This document shows, piece by piece, positions 47,223 through 61,300 of a stretch of 64,000 nucleotides of DNA. The position numbers and the translations under genes are program-made. The notes below the pieces were generated by a model. That model was not told where the DNA came from. It saw only the letters and a list, made by a program, of their open reading frames with translations, and made no database searches. Origin of the DNA: Cloeon dipterum (taxonomy: Eukaryota; Arthropoda; Insecta; Ephemeroptera; Baetidae); the NCBI RefSeq assembly GCF_949628265.1, contig NC_088787.1, positions 18,714,501 to 18,778,500 of the forward strand. The letters run 5' to 3'. How positions within the stretch are numbered: position 1 is the stretch's first letter; each line of letters starts with the position of its first letter.

Positions 47223-48959
47223 CTACCGAGTGAGCACCCAGAGAGCCTGGCGGAGGGGCGCCTGTTCTGGCAGGGCGATCAGCCACTTGCGCAGCCCCGT
47301 CAGCAGCACTGAGCTGGTGACCAGGATGGCCCCCGAAATGCTGTACTTATTAGGCACCTCGCCGAAAAACATAACCTGCCAAATGAAGGCGAACACGATG
47401 TCGGCCGTGCGGGCCAGGGCCACCGGCCCCGCCTGCTCGATCTGCAGGGCGACCGTCAGCAGGATCTGGCCGCCAAAGCTGAAGAGCGCCAGCGCCACCA
47501 CCAACAGCCGGTCCCGGCCGCACCGCGGTATGCACAGCTCGCCCAGCAGAAAGGTCACCAGCATCGTCTGGAAGATGGCGAACGAGCCAAAATTGGCCAT
47601 GATGACCGAAAAGTGCAGTCTCTTGAGGGCACGTAGCAGCACGTAAGCGTTGGCTCCAAAGATGGTTGCAGAAAACGCAGCAATAGCTCCCCACATGCTC
47701 TCTTTGTCCTCCAGTTCTGGAACATTTATGTGGAGAGTTATTAATTTCCAATCATGATGATAACAAAATCATTCACATCAACATAGACTAAATTTGCACC
47801 TGGTGAAAGTGACCAAACTAATCATAGTAAATGCGGCTCTACTTAAAAGTACAAAAAATATAATTTTGTCGCTATAATCAGCGGGGAACAGATTCGTGCG
47901 TCGCGCAGATATGGCGTCCGGTGGAGTAAGGCGCGAATAAACGGTCACGGGAAAATGCGCGAAGAACCAATTTTTCGTCAATATTGTGACAGATAATTTG
48001 CATTACTTGTACTAATTGTGTCTTTTGGATCGTAAATACAAACTCTTGACACTCGTACGGCAATCCAAAGAGAGCTTTTTGTTTCCCACATTCAGACGCC
48101 ATCTTGGATCTGCGCAGTGCGAACCAATTTTATCGCACATCTGGCTCCCGCTGGCTATAATAAGAGCGAATAATGGTCGCAAATAAAAATTTATAAAGCA
48201 GGAATCAAGCACAAATGAGCCTAAAAAATCTGAAAAACTTGTCATGACATGTTTTAGTCATATGAATTTCTTGCTTAGAAAACTCTTCCTTTTGTTGCGT
48301 TTAAAAAAAAATCAACTGAAAAATATTTGGACAAACAATTTGCATCTAATATTGGAGAAAATGATAACAAAACAAACAGCAAGCTAACCTTGCACATTTC
48401 CAAACAGCATTGGTGGACGTGTAATCAAGACCACTCCAATCAGGGTCAGAAAAATGGTGACGACGTGGAAGATTCCACACGGCTCCTTCAGGAAAATGCG
48501 TGCGAAAACAGCTACGAAGACCGGGACGCTGAATACAACGACGGACGCGTCCGCCAGGGGCATGTGTCTGAAGGCGTAGAAAGAGAGCATGAGGCCGGTG
48601 GTGCCAACAAAGCAGCGGGCGATCAGGGCTAGCCGTGAGCCCCTGGGGAATGGGTCCTCCTTGCGGTAAACCAGAATGGGAATGGCGGGCAGCAGGACAC
48701 CAACAAACCGGCAGGTGGCCAGCTCCATAGGGTGGATGTCGACCAGCATCTTGACTATCACAGAGCAGAGAGAGAAGAAAAGGCTGGACACAGTGGCCAG
48801 CACGATGCCTAGGTATGGGACGCAGCAGTGCATCAGCTTCTGGGTGCGCGTGTTGTCCGAGGGGCCGCCATTGCGCTCATCCTCCTCGTCCTCCACTATC
48901 ACCAGACGTTCCATCTCATACTGCTGCTCCAGTTGCCTCATTCGAACCGGAGAACTCAT
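47223..48959 (-). CDS. SLC35G-type transporter (EamA/DMT superfamily)
   Basis: Multi-pass membrane protein of the drug/metabolite transporter superfamily, closest to SLC35G1 among the families I know; its substrate is undefined. Two exons on minus, 48959-48389 and 47716-47223, join in frame to 354 aa. The start is ATG at 48959 (aaaATGag, MSSPVRMRQLEQQYEMERLV); an in-frame ATG at 49007 lies before a likely 5'UTR acceptor (acattttcag) and is not preferred. After an acidic cytosolic N-terminus (about 50 residues) come ten hydrophobic segments in two EamA repeats. The first contains ATVSSLFFSLCSVIVKML and RCFVGTTGLMLSFYAF, the second SFAIFQTMLVTFLLGEL, ending LTGLRKWLIALPEQAPL. The intron is 672 bp. 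Confidence 0.88.
47878..48102 (-). other. Candidate small ORF/alternative first exon in the SLC35G-type intron
   Basis: On minus, a GC-richer patch contains ccaagATGGCGtctg, a YY1-like start element (AAGATGGCG) typical of animal promoters, opening a 74-codon frame (MASECGKQKALFGLPYECQE). A donor-like caa|gtaatg follows after about 32 codons, but its phase does not match the transporter's second exon. It may be an alternative transcription start, a microprotein or chance. Confidence 0.25.
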
Positions 48960-50284
48960 TTTGGCTAACTGAAAATGTGTCAAATTAATTAAAAATATTG
49001 AATTCAATTTAAAATTACTCGCACTTCCTAGGGAGGGCTACAATATCCATAAATAGGTGCGAGTAAATTTTAAATTAATTTGCCAAGAATGACAGGGAAA
49101 CGTTACATTCCGAAATTTTTGTACTTTAAAATTGTTGTTAAAATTAACTTTTTAGTTGGATACTGAAACAAACATAATTAATTTTGGGCAATTATATGAG
49201 CTAAGAATGTCTTCACACACGTACAGTTCACTCTTGACTGAAGAGAGCAAGTTGTTTCAAACGCAAGACTGTGTTAGAAATCGCCGAGACTGGACATGTT
49301 GTATCACAGGTTTTGATAAGCCGCGTACGTGCTGATCGATGCAAAAGTGAGGCCCATTATTTGTTAAGCAACTCTTCCTCTCATTCATAACACTCTTATT
49401 CCTCCGCTATCTGCTGTAGAGAACATCGATCTGTAAATAGTCACGGCCAAGCGATTTGATTTATTGAACAGTTCCTATAATAAAATTAGCAAACTTACAA
49501 CTTTTATCACATTTTGCGAGTAGCGAACCGTGTCGATCTGGTGTTGTCAGTATGCAAAAAATTCAGCTGGTTTCACGCTCCTGTCGATCGTTCCATTTTG
49601 TGTGATGTTTTTTCCAGTGAGTTAGTCACGGACAATGAACGATGATAGTTGAGGGATCGATAAATTGCACTCAGAAATAATTATAAATCGAGATTCGGTA
49701 ATTTGCAAGTCCACATTTTGGATTCTAGCGTCTTGTATGAGATTCAAGTTAATTGCTATCAGCGCTTCTGCAGCGAGAGTTCCAAAATCATTATACCACC
49801 GTCGATAAGAGAGGGGCGTAACAATACTTCAGCAAACAGTTCGTGCGGCCGTGCAAGTTCATAGCAGCACCAGCCAACAGCTGCTGGCAACCCGCTGCGG
49901 ATCTGCGGCTTTAACATCATGACGTGTGATCGCTACAAGCATGAAGTTAGCATCAATAGGACGAAATTTTTAACATCATGATTCAAATTACCGGTTTTGT
50001 CTGCATTTAAAATCTTTCCACCAGCGTAATTTACCTGAAAATATTTGAAATTCTAAGACAAATTACATTTTTTAACAATATTAACATTATAGAGCTGAGT
50101 TTTGCAGCATTGCAGAAGAAATGTTGACAAAATTCTGCCTAACACCGGTTTCTCCAAGCACAACCGGTATAGTTTTTCAGCTAACTTCATGGGACTGCAC
50201 ATGACGTGGAGTTAAAAATTTGTTGTTTTCATCTGGATCTGCCAGCATTTTCGGCCGTGAGTGGAGACAGATTTGTTTTCCAAG
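48960..50284. promoter_or_regulatory. Divergent region between SLC35G-type gene (-) and SEC11 (+)
   Basis: Head-to-head spacing of 1.3 kb with the 5'UTRs and promoters of both genes. GC-richer stretches at about 49540-49620 and 49790-49930 are candidate promoter cores. No coding exon recognised. Confidence 0.4.
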
Positions 50285-51590
50285 ATGCTGCAAGGCGCAC
50301 TGGACGATGTGAAGAGAATGAACAAACGCCAGGTGCATTATTTCGTAGAAAAATAGGGGAATTTATGCAATTAAATATGACATTCGTGAACTCGAAACAA
50401 GCATTTTCCGCTTGCCGGTTAGAGACATCAAAATAATAACACGATTTGCATATTTTTTCAGTTCCTGTACCAGGTTCTGAGCTTTGGGATGATAGTGTCT
50501 TCAGCACTTATGATCTGGAAAGGACTCATGGTGGTCACAGGAAGCGAGAGCCCCATTGTGGTCGTCCTCAGGTTAGTATTCTTTTAGCGCAATACATATG
50601 TAAATGCTTGCCATTGCCGGCTCTTGTTGTATTATATTAGCATTCAAAATGTCCAAAAATATTTCCATTTAGATTATTGATAATAAACTTTTCTCTTTTG
50701 TGCAGCGGAAGCATGGAGCCTGCTTTCCACAGGGGGGATTTGCTCTTTCTGACCAACTACCAGGATGAGCCTGTCCGTGTTGGAGAGATTGTGGTCTTCA
50801 AGGTTGAAGGACGAGACATCCCTATTGTGCACAGAGTGCTTAAACTTCATGAAAAGTGCGCCTGCAGTTATACTAAAATCTTGATAATGTCAAATAATTC
50901 ATTTGCTGTGCAGAGAAAACGGAACTGTCAAGTTCTTGACCAAGGGTGACAACAACAGTGTCGACGACCGAGGGTTGTACGCCCCTGGCCAGCTGTGGCT
51001 TACTAAGAAGGACGTGGTGGGACGAGCGAGAGGGTTCTTGCCTTACGTCGGCATGGTTACTATTTACATGAATGAGTACCCAAAATTCAAAGTGAGTTAA
51101 TTAATATTGGCAAACTTTGTTCACTGTATATTTTGACACTGCAACAAGTTGTTGAGGATCTTTTTTAATTATTTTGATAAAATCCTGTCAAAATCTATTT
51201 TGCTCAAGTAAATATTGAAATTTCGAGAATCCTTTGTCATATTTGGCCACGCCCCTAACTTCACTGAAATTTCAGTCGCATTCCGGTATTTTTAGGCTTA
51301 ATTCTATTAATTTCATTTTTGTGTGCTGATGGTAATAAGTGTTTAAGTAACCCTGCTGATCCACAATATAAAATCGATTCTAAATTTATTTGATTGGCCA
51401 AAATTGTATTTTAATATTCATTTTTTTTATTAAATAGTGTCAAAAATATATTATTTACAGCAAAATTGTGCATTAGTCTAAATCAAACCTCTAAAAATAG
51501 GAATTAAATAATCGGATGCCTCATTTTTTTCTGTTCCAGTATGCTGTGCTTGCTTGCCTCGGACTTTACGTGTTAGTGCACCGGGAATAA
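50285..51590 (+). CDS. Sec11: SEC11 catalytic subunit of the ER signal peptidase complex
   Basis: ER membrane serine protease that removes signal peptides. Exons 50285-50332, 50462-50571, 50706-50855, 50914-51091 and 51540-51590 join to 178 aa, matching the 178-180 of SEC11A/C. The N-terminal anchor is [20 protein letters not shown]. The catalytic serine is S55 in [12 protein letters not shown], the catalytic histidine about H95 in [12 protein letters not shown], and the conserved [13 protein letters not shown] (113-125) supplies the acidic residues. The C-terminal end, [17 protein letters not shown], is the usual second hydrophobic segment. The short first exon ([16 protein letters not shown]) matches the family start. 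The protein is complete and presumably functional. Confidence 0.96.
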
Positions 51591-51881
51591 CACCAGCCAT
51601 TACGATCAACTGTTCCCCCTGTTTTTAAGGGGGTTTTGTCAAGTCCGATTTGATTTATCGAAAAATTGATGGTGTATAATTTGAATTGAAACTATTCCGA
51701 GAAACGTTTAAATGTCTACAAGATGGACTTCATTTTTCAAATTTCCCCCATCAGACCTTCACTCTCAAATTACCGATGCAAACTGTTCATTTTGTATTTG
51801 TATTTTGTACGGCCACGAGGAATGAAAGATGCTCATTTCCATAAGCGTACTAAAAAGTTGTTTTTTGTTTCAATAAAAAAA

Positions 51882-51887
51882 TAAGGA
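51882..51887 (+). terminator. Poly(A) signal of SEC11
   Basis: AATAAA about 290 bp after the SEC11 stop, followed by an A-rich stretch. The only good hexamer before the next gene. Confidence 0.5.
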
Positions 51888-52347
51888 TGAAAATTGAACA
51901 AAAATCATCTTAGTAAAAACTCCCTGAAAAATGGTTTAAAAATCTATCATTTTGCGTGTAATTTGATTAATTGAGAGTGTGACTCCAAGCCTTGTGAATG
52001 TAGTCTAGCAGGCACACGCTTTCAAATTAATTTGTGTCTGGAAGGTACAAAAGACACGCAGTGGGTGGAACTGAAATCGCTTATTTCGCCGCTCGCCAGC
52101 AGTCACCATAGATACGCGCCCCAGTGGGACGGTTGTTTGATGAAATTCGGCCGCCGTGCTCAGAATGCATTGGCCGCATTTTCCGAATTTCTGCACACCG
52201 GAAAAATCGATAAACGTTTGAGCTGTTGTCATGTGCACTCAATGCCAAGGTGATAATCGAATATTTCGCGAGAGTTGAGTTGCAGCGAGAGAGCAGACGC
52301 TTCTCAGCATGATTCAGTTTGTGACTTGAGAGGCGAAGGGCGGCGCG

Positions 52348-55300
52348 ATGTCTGTTTTGAGGGATGCGTGCGATGAAGCTGAGAGACGGAAAGCCCGCGA
52401 AAGGGACCTGATCCTAGAGGGCGAGGCCCTGTGGAGATCGAAGCAGCGTCAAACTTGGATCGACAGACTAAAGGATCAGAGAGAGGTTTGGCCTAATATT
52501 ATAATTATTTGCAAAGTAAATTTATTGAAATATATTAATTCACTTTGAAACAAAGTTAGGAATTAGATTTTCTAGGATTCTATAAATATGTAGGAAAATA
52601 AATGGTAGGGTAGTAAGTATTTCAGAGGCAGTTTTACAGGCGATGACTGAGATTGGCCGAAATCACAATAAAAACCAGTGGCCGTACAATCCCGGAAAAA
52701 TTATCACTCCATCTAGATGAAATTTATTTAGTATTAGTGTGTAAAAATAAATTTGTATTCTAATTAACTCCATTGCGAGTGAATCGGGATTTTTAACATG
52801 AATGTTCTGAAATTTAAATTAACGAATGGATCTCCGAGCGGATATTACTCAGGATGGATATAACCGGATATAACTATGAGTGAAATATTGAGAGGACAAA
52901 ATTAAATAATACACACGCTCTCGTTTTGCACAGCGGCTGTTGCGGCCCCGTCGAGCTGAACTATTGGTTATTATAAAATTGTTAAAATTACCTAGATGTA
53001 TATATTTCTACCTTTTATCTACTTATAAAATTTTCTGTATTTAAACTAGAATCGGGAATTGTTAACGACATACAATCCCTGGGGAAGACCAGGATGCGGA
53101 GCACCGACGGACGATTTGCGGAAAAAAAAATTCGCCGAAGTTGCAAGGGATCCACCGGTAACAGTTTTTAAAAATTAAATAAACATATGAAATTAAGTTA
53201 AATATTTTTAAATTGAACAGCCAATTCCTGCTCTGGCAATGGGTAGGCCTGGGGGCGGCGCACCCTTGCGCACCAAGTCAGGAAAACTGCAGACAATACT
53301 GAAGGTGGACCCTGCTATCAGGTTCCAAGACCCGGCAAAAAAGTGTGTCGAGATAGAGATGCGGTATCGAGCTCCACAGACGCAGCAAATCGAGTACAAA
53401 AGTGAATTAGGTAAGAATTTTGCCAAATTTGCACACTTTTACTGCTCATTTAATTTATATCATTCAGATGCTCTGGTGTCGGAGAAGAAAAGGTTGCAAA
53501 GCGAGGTTTGGAAAAACTGCAATATGGAAGCCAGGAAAATGGTGAGAAAGATTATTATTTGAATTTGAACATATTATCTATATATCGGATAAGCAAGCAA
53601 ACAGCGCGTGTGAGAAAGCGATATCGCGGCTGCACCTCCTGTTCGTTCATGTGCTCCTGTTACCCAATGGAACTAAAAGATGAAGCTAAAGTTGCCGGCG
53701 TCCGTGTGTGTAGTGAGAAAAGTGCAGGCGGGGCACTTTCGCAACGTTGATTATAGAGATTTTAGACTCACGATCATTCTCTCCGTGAAGCAATCGTTAA
53801 GCTAAAATCTTTTATAAATGCTACAGTATTTAGATTGTTTCAAAATCAAAGAACATAGGAGCAAATTTTGATAATTTTAAAACACGGCCAAATTTTCGGT
53901 TCCCGCTGAGGAACCAAATCGCTTCTAAAAGTGGAAAAGAAACGGAAGGTGGTTCTCCGCGCCTTCGGGAAACGTTTGTTCTGTTAAGCAGCATTTAAAC
54001 GTTATCCTGAAATATTTGCTCCCGTGAGAAAGCGTTTAAATCATACAGGAAGCAACCTGGAGTTATTTTTTAATTAAAAATGCTGTGCTTCAATTTTTGA
54101 ATTTTTGGAAGGGTCTAGAAGTGGTTGAAAAGATAAAAATATGATAAGGTTCAAGTTTAATTGTAACACGCAGCTCGGGGCTCCCTCACCCTGGGGGCGA
54201 CCTGGGCCAGGTGGTACACCATGGAGGGCGCAAAGGAGCACCCGCAATCGATTTTTACATTCGTTGGTAAGAGAGTTAAGCGCGTTTAGGTCATGCTTTT
54301 GCAAGTTTTGATTGTAGCACTCGCAAATAATTACATAATTCTCTTAATACCAAAACTGCATTTTAAAGAAAAACTCAATACCTATTTCCTAAGATGAACT
54401 TTAATTTTGTTGCCCATCGCTATGGTGCACGTATTTACGTGTCAGTAGCAATTTCACTAAAATCCACCTATATTTTCGTGAGAATATCGCAGCTACATGC
54501 ACGGCGGTTGATTTCGTATAATGCCACTACTCTACACTTTCTTTCATTCACCGCCGCCGCAGACTGCTGGTTTGACCCGACCCTGATTTGATTAAATGCC
54601 ACATAATCATCGTATCATCTTCTAATGGCCAAATGCCATTAATCAAAATTTTAGTTGAAAAGTAAGGAATGCCAGCTTATTTATTTAAATTCTAACCTTA
54701 AATAAGCAAAAGGTACGCAACTGAATTCTCATCCAGGATTTAAATCAAATCAAGTTCAAGGGTTCGCTGCGGCCATCCGATTCGTAAATCTAATTGACAC
54801 GAAATTCAAATTTCCGGGTGAAACAAAGAAAATGAGACTAGCGACACTTCAAGAAAATGAAAAATATACTGCTGCCAGTTTATTACAAAAGACTAAATAT
54901 TGTATGGTGATGTGTCATCTTTTGTCTTGGCAAGTATTAAAAAAAAGGAAGAGGTTAGTAGGGGTTTAACAATCGTGGTGTGAAATTTTGCGCTATCAAA
55001 AACATTATTTCGTACTCATCACTGTAAGAAAGGTCGAGTTCCAATCACAAAACAATTGTAGTCGAAGTTCTCCTGTTGCTCACAATGTATAGTGGTCGCT
55101 GTGGCTGCACGGCGAGGACCGGGTAGATGGTCTTGGGTGGACTCAGGGTGTCGAGGGTCCAAACCCGCCGCCCGTACGATGCCCGGGAAGGCTTCGCAGG
55201 CCGTCGATTCAAACAGTACAGAACGGCCCCGCAGGGCACCTGAGGTTACAAGAAATTTGTCAGAAAGCGGCCAAAAATAAATCAAGTGCCCAGAAGTCAC

Positions 55301-58300
55301 TTGGGAAAATAGGAAGCCCAAAGATTAAAACTGTAACTTACGTAGTAGTACAGCTTAACAGTTAAATCGGATCCGACTCAGAATAGAAGTCGCAAGTTGG
55401 CTGAATGCACACCATCTACACGATGTGTGCTTCGCCAGTCAAGGGGTTTGGGCTTCTGACAAATTTACTTGCAGGCGAATACATATGCACTCGCCCCCAC
55501 TTAGTGCCTGCTCAGGGTATAGGTTCGTCTATTTTAAATATAGGCGAAGGTGCACTCTTACAGCGAAAATTCACAATACATTGGTTCGCGCGAAACTTAT
55601 ACAATTCAAATTTTGATAGCGCTTGTGTGTAGGGGACATAGTGGAAGGAATAGAGTAATAAAAAAATTAAAATAAATTATTCTCTTTTCGAATAATTACG
55701 TGTCTGATTTAATCTTAAGCCAATGAACTAAACAACGTTATACCTCCCCCCGTGCCTAAATTTTCCTTGGGAAACAGAAGTGTTTTCCCATGGAAAATCA
55801 ATTCACAGAAGGATGTTTTTTCAAATCCTTTGCATCAAAGTCACCAATAACATTCCCATTCTCACCAATCAAAGTGAACATGTGTTGAGATTTTTGATTT
55901 ACGATTTCGAATGGACCGACAAATGTGGGCAACAATTTAGCTGACATTCCCTCTCCTTTTTTAGAAAGCACAAAATTCCTTTTCATGACAAGATCTCCAA
56001 CTTGAAAATTGCATGGCCGGCGTCTCAAATTGTAATGGTGCGCATTTTTCCTGTTTGCTGCTTGCATATATTCTTGAACTATTTTATATATTTTGTTCAA
56101 TTTGGGAAAACGCTTGGCATATTTCTCAACAGGGTCTGCTACATTTTTGTCATTACTATTATCACGCGGTGCGTCAAAATTGTATAAATTCGGTTGTCTT
56201 CCAAATGCTAAGAAAAAAGGCGAATATTTTGTCGTTTCATGTACACTAGAGTTAATGGCAAAAGCTATTTCTTGCAAGTATTTATCCCAGTCTTTCTGAT
56301 TGTCGGACACAAAACTTCGCATTATTGTCTCAAATACTCGGTTAACTCGCTCAGCAGGATTAGCTTGTGGGTGATATCGCGGTGTGTACTGCAAGGAAAT
56401 GTTAAATTTCTTGGCTAACTCTTTAAAATCTTTACTCTGGTAAATCTTTGCGTTATCTTGGATCATTAACTCTGGCACGCCGTAGAGTAAGAATGATTTT
56501 TCCAACGCGGCGCAAACGCTTTTTGCCGTCGCGTCTCGCAATGGTGTTAAAATAACCATTTTGGAGAAAAAATCTTGCTGTGTGAGGACGTATTTATGCC
56601 CATTCGAACTCCGCGGCAACTCCCCCACTATATCTGAAGAAAAAACCTGCCAGGGTTTCTCGACCTGATGAGAACTCATATATCCCGCCTGTGCGGACTG
56701 ACTGGCTTTCTGCTCCAAACAAGTGTGGCAGTTTGTCACGAACTTCGCAATGTCACCACGCATTTTGGGCCAATAAAAATTTTCAGCAATTTTGTGAAAC
56801 GTCTTAGTGAAGCCAAAATGACCTGCTTCAGGGCGTGCATGAAATCGGTTTAGTATTTCGGCTCTTTGTTCTTTGGGAATGACTTGTTTATAACACGACT
56901 CTTCCCAAGGGTTCCATGATTTTACTATTTTGAACAATTTACCATTCACTACTTTAAATAATGGGAATTTTTGGGGATTGGTTTGCACTTTTTGCAACAA
57001 GTGCAAATACCAATTATCCTTTACGCGCACGTCGGATGCAATGAGGCACATTTTTACTGGCGCGGAAAATGAACGTGAAAGCAAATCTGGCACCACATTT
57101 AATTTTCCCGGTTTGTGGTAAACATCAAAATTGTATTTCTGCAATTTATAGACCCAGTTAGCTAATCTCCCTTTAGGATTTTTGAGGTCCTTAAGGAATT
57201 TCAGCGGCCTGTTGTCTGTAAAGAGCAAAAATTTATTATACGCCAGATAACCCTCCAACCGCTCGATCGCCCAAACTATCGCTAGCGCTTCTTTGTGTAT
57301 TGTTGGATACTTCTGCTCGGCTTCAGTCAAAACACGACTAACATAAAACACTGGGTGTTCGCCATCCTCAAACAATTGAGTAAGAACGCCGCTAATGCCC
57401 ACATCGGACGCATCAGTTGACAGAATAAATTGTCTCGTAAAATCTGGTAAACGCACAAACGGATCTTTAATCAGTGCCTGTCTAATTGATGTAAATGCGG
57501 CCTCTTGCTCGCATTTCCATTCAAAAGCATTTTTCTTTCGCGTAAGTCTTGTCAAAGGTTCAACAACGGTACTAAAATTATCGATCAAACGCCTATAATA
57601 GGAAATGGCACCAAGCAACATTTTAACCTCTTTAATATTTGCCGGCCTTTTAAGTTGCAAAATCGATTGAATTTTGTCCGGATCTGGATGTAACCCGTTT
57701 TCATCCAATAAATAACCTAACATCTTCATTGAACTACGTAGGAATTTACTTTTTCCCCAATTTGGAGTCATATTCGCTTCTCTAATCAAGCGGAAGAATT
57801 CTCGAAGCACCTCAAAATGTAACTCAAGCGTCGGCGTACCGAGAAACACATCGTCTATATATACCTTAAGATACTTTTTGATCCAAGAGTTCCCAATAAT
57901 CTTGTCAAACACCCTCATGAAAGCTGGACCACTGTTGATAGCCCCAAATGGCACTACTTTAAACTGAAATTGGCCCTTCTGAGGAATGAAAAAGGCTGTT
58001 TTAGGTTTACTTTCATTATCAAGTGGTATTTGCCAATAGCTTTTCCGGAAATCAACCGAGCTAATGTATTTAAACTCGCCCAAGTGATCAAGAATTGTGG
58101 CCAAAATCGGTACTGCATACGCGTCAGGTGTTGTAACTTTATTCAGCTCCCGTAAATCTAATACAAATCTTGGTTCTGTTCCTTTCGCTTCATTCCGCAC
58201 AAAAAATCCTGGAGCGTTCCAAGGGCTTTTAGCTTCCTCAATCACGTCCATTTCAAGCAACTCATCAACGGTTTTGTGCATTACCACGAGCTCTGGTGGA

Positions 58301-61300
58301 GCAATATAATATTGCTTGCATTTCACCGGTTTTGCGTCTCCCGTGTCGATGTGATGTTCGAATTGAACGCGTCCTAACCTAGTTGGAAAACTATCTCGCA
58401 TTTCGGCAATAAATGTTTCTAATTCAGCTTTGTCGTGCTCACCTAACTTGTTACCATCCGCTAATACTGCTGCTGCTTTTGGCTGGTTACCTTTTTCACC
58501 CGCGCACGAAATATGCCAAGTGCCTTTCTTCACGTCAGGAATAAATCCGGTTTTTAGCCAAAAATCTAAGCCTAGAATTAAGGATTGTTCAATTTTAGGG
58601 ACCACCAACGCCGAAATCAAAAAAGATTTATTGTCCAAAATGATGGGTAAATCTACGCTCCCTATCACTTCATTATACGAATTGTCGGCTAATTCAACTC
58701 GCCTAACACTCGTCTTGTCTATATGTAATCCTAACTGGTCGATGACCGGCATGCCCGGACCTCCGACAATGCACACAGATGCACCACAATCCAACAATGC
58801 AGTCAGTTGTTTATTTACTACACATACGTCTAAAAATAATCTGTCATCGTCCAAAAGTGACTGAAACTTTCGTTCATTCTCACTCGCGCGCAGTGAATTT
58901 TGTCGCAATTTATTCTTTATTGCCGCAATTTTCACGCGTATTGTCTCTGTCCGAAATCGATCTACATGGCACTTCCATTCCCGTCTTGTTTGACAGCGGG
59001 CCGCGGCGACGAAGTGCTCGTATCGGTCGGGCCCCTTGGCACGTTTTTTGCCATTTGACTGCATCTCTCATTCGTACACTTTGACTTAACCACACCTGAC
59101 TTCCCACAAGAGTAACAAAATTTATTTGCTACGTTAGAAGGACAATAAACAAATCTATGTCCCGGTTTACGGCAATTCCAGCACACTCTGTCTGCACTCT
59201 CTGCAGTCGCATTTCGCACAAACAATGGATTTGGTTTTGCTAAACCCGGCACATAGTTCAATTTCTTGTCTTTCCCTTCAGTTTGTCGCGCCGCGCCTTC
59301 ACTCGCAGAAGCCGCCTGCTGCTGCTTCTTTTCGCTCGCAATCGCGCACGCTTTCTTCTCGTTTGTCTTTTTCTCGTTCGCTCGCTTTTTCTCCTCGTAT
59401 CTATACACTAATTTTGGCTCGACGGGATTTTCTGGAGTTTGCGGCTCCTTGTATGTCTGAATTCTACACTGGACCTTCTCCAGTTTCAGTCCCTCCCTGA
59501 CTAAATCGTGCAATGAATGAATATCCTCGAGTGGCAATTTATCCAATGAAACTGGATTCAAACGCGCAATAATGAACTCGAGTTTCTCCGCGTCACTCGG
59601 CGGTTTCGCTAGCAGTGAAAAACTCTGCTTCATCTCAGCCACATAAATATTCAAACGTTCATCTACTCCCTGCGTTCGCAATCTAAGTTGATGCCACAAT
59701 CGCTCGTCATAATTCGGAGGTTTAAAATTCTGCAAGAAATCCGGTACAAAATCAGCCCACGAACTCCAACACTCGCGGTTCGCCATGAACCAAGTTCTCG
59801 CTTGTCCCACGAACAAGTTGTGCGCGGCCAACCAAATCTCGCGATCAGTCAAATTACTCTCGCTCTTCTTCAACTCGAATTCGCGCAGAAACTCGGCGAA
59901 ACTTAACTCAGATTTAGAATCTCCGTCAAATTTCAATTTCCAGTCCCGGACCGAAATAACTTTCCCTCGTTTCCGCGATTCTGTCAACGACTCCGTGATA
60001 GGCCACACCTTGGCCTGTCCATCGCTTGCCAAAATCGGAATTGGTTGTTTCGACTCTTCATCTACAATCATCGGCATGTACAAAAGTGACCCTGCGGTTA
60101 ATTTTGCCCTGCCTTGAGGCGTCGAGTGCGCCGCAACCGCGTTCTCTTCACGCGCGTTGTTTGCATTGCCCTCGCTCTCTTCATCATCATCCGAGTCCCC
60201 GGCTCCCAAAATCTGAATCGACAAATTTAGTTGCTGTTCTTGGCGGTCGACAGGTCCAGCTGTCACTCCCGACCCACCCTGTTGCTTTTGCTCATCCACG
60301 TTACCTTTGCACACGCGCGCGTAAGCTCTCTCTAAATGCTGCCTCAAAAACTGGATATTTTGAGTTGTTTTAACCGCATCTTCAGGGGGAAATAGTCTGC
60401 AAAGTCGGTCGCGAAAAAATGCAATATGCGTTTTCACCTTCCGCATCTCCGTTTGATTTTGCCCTGAAGCAGCTGATTTCGCCCACGTTTTCACATTCTC
60501 TACACTAGTCGTCAGCCTCGCAAGCTCGTCGGTAATCTCGGCTACATCTGTAACTTTGATTTCCTCGATTTCACCCGCAAGAACTGCAGCGCGCGCGGTT
60601 TTCAATTCGTCTCTCAAAGTTTTCAGAGTTTTGTCTCCGATCTCAATACCACGGAACTCACATTCTAGCTTAACATAATCATCTGTCAAACGGTCAAACT
60701 CAATGTTCAGCCGTTCCATCTTGAACTCAAACTAAATCTTTAAATCAACAATCAAAATTAAATGAATGCACACACAAAATCTAAAAATCAATTCAAACTC
60801 TGCCTTAGAATTAAATTGAATAAACGACAACGAAATCGAAAATTACGATCTAGAGAGGAATTTACAATGGAAGTTCGCCCCTAATCTCGCATTCCACGAC
60901 TCAACAAAATTCAACAAATTTCTCAACGCACTCGCAATTAATGTAATGCTACTAACGCAAGAAATTTACACAAAACTGCAACAGGATCGCAACGCAACAA
61001 TTTGTAGTCAGCCAAAAATTTCAATAATGGGAATTGAAATGTCCAAGAAAATGCACTTTATAAATAGAAGAATTCAAATTACTTTAGGGAACCGAATGTC
61101 GCATTTGACAAATTCAAGGGATGCCATCTAATGGCCAAATGCCATTAATCAAAATTTTAGTTGAAAAGTAAGGAATGCCAGCTTATTTATTTAAATTCTA
61201 ACCTTAAATAAGCAAAAGGTACGCAACTGAATTCTCATCCAGGATTTAAATCAAATCAAGTTCAAGGGTTCGCTGCGGCCATCCGATTCGTAAATCTAAT

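Noticed and set aside
55019-55321. 100-codon ORF in the LTR, also at 61525-61827
   Set aside because: Identical in both LTRs, no domain, and overlaps LTR regulatory sequence; a chance frame.
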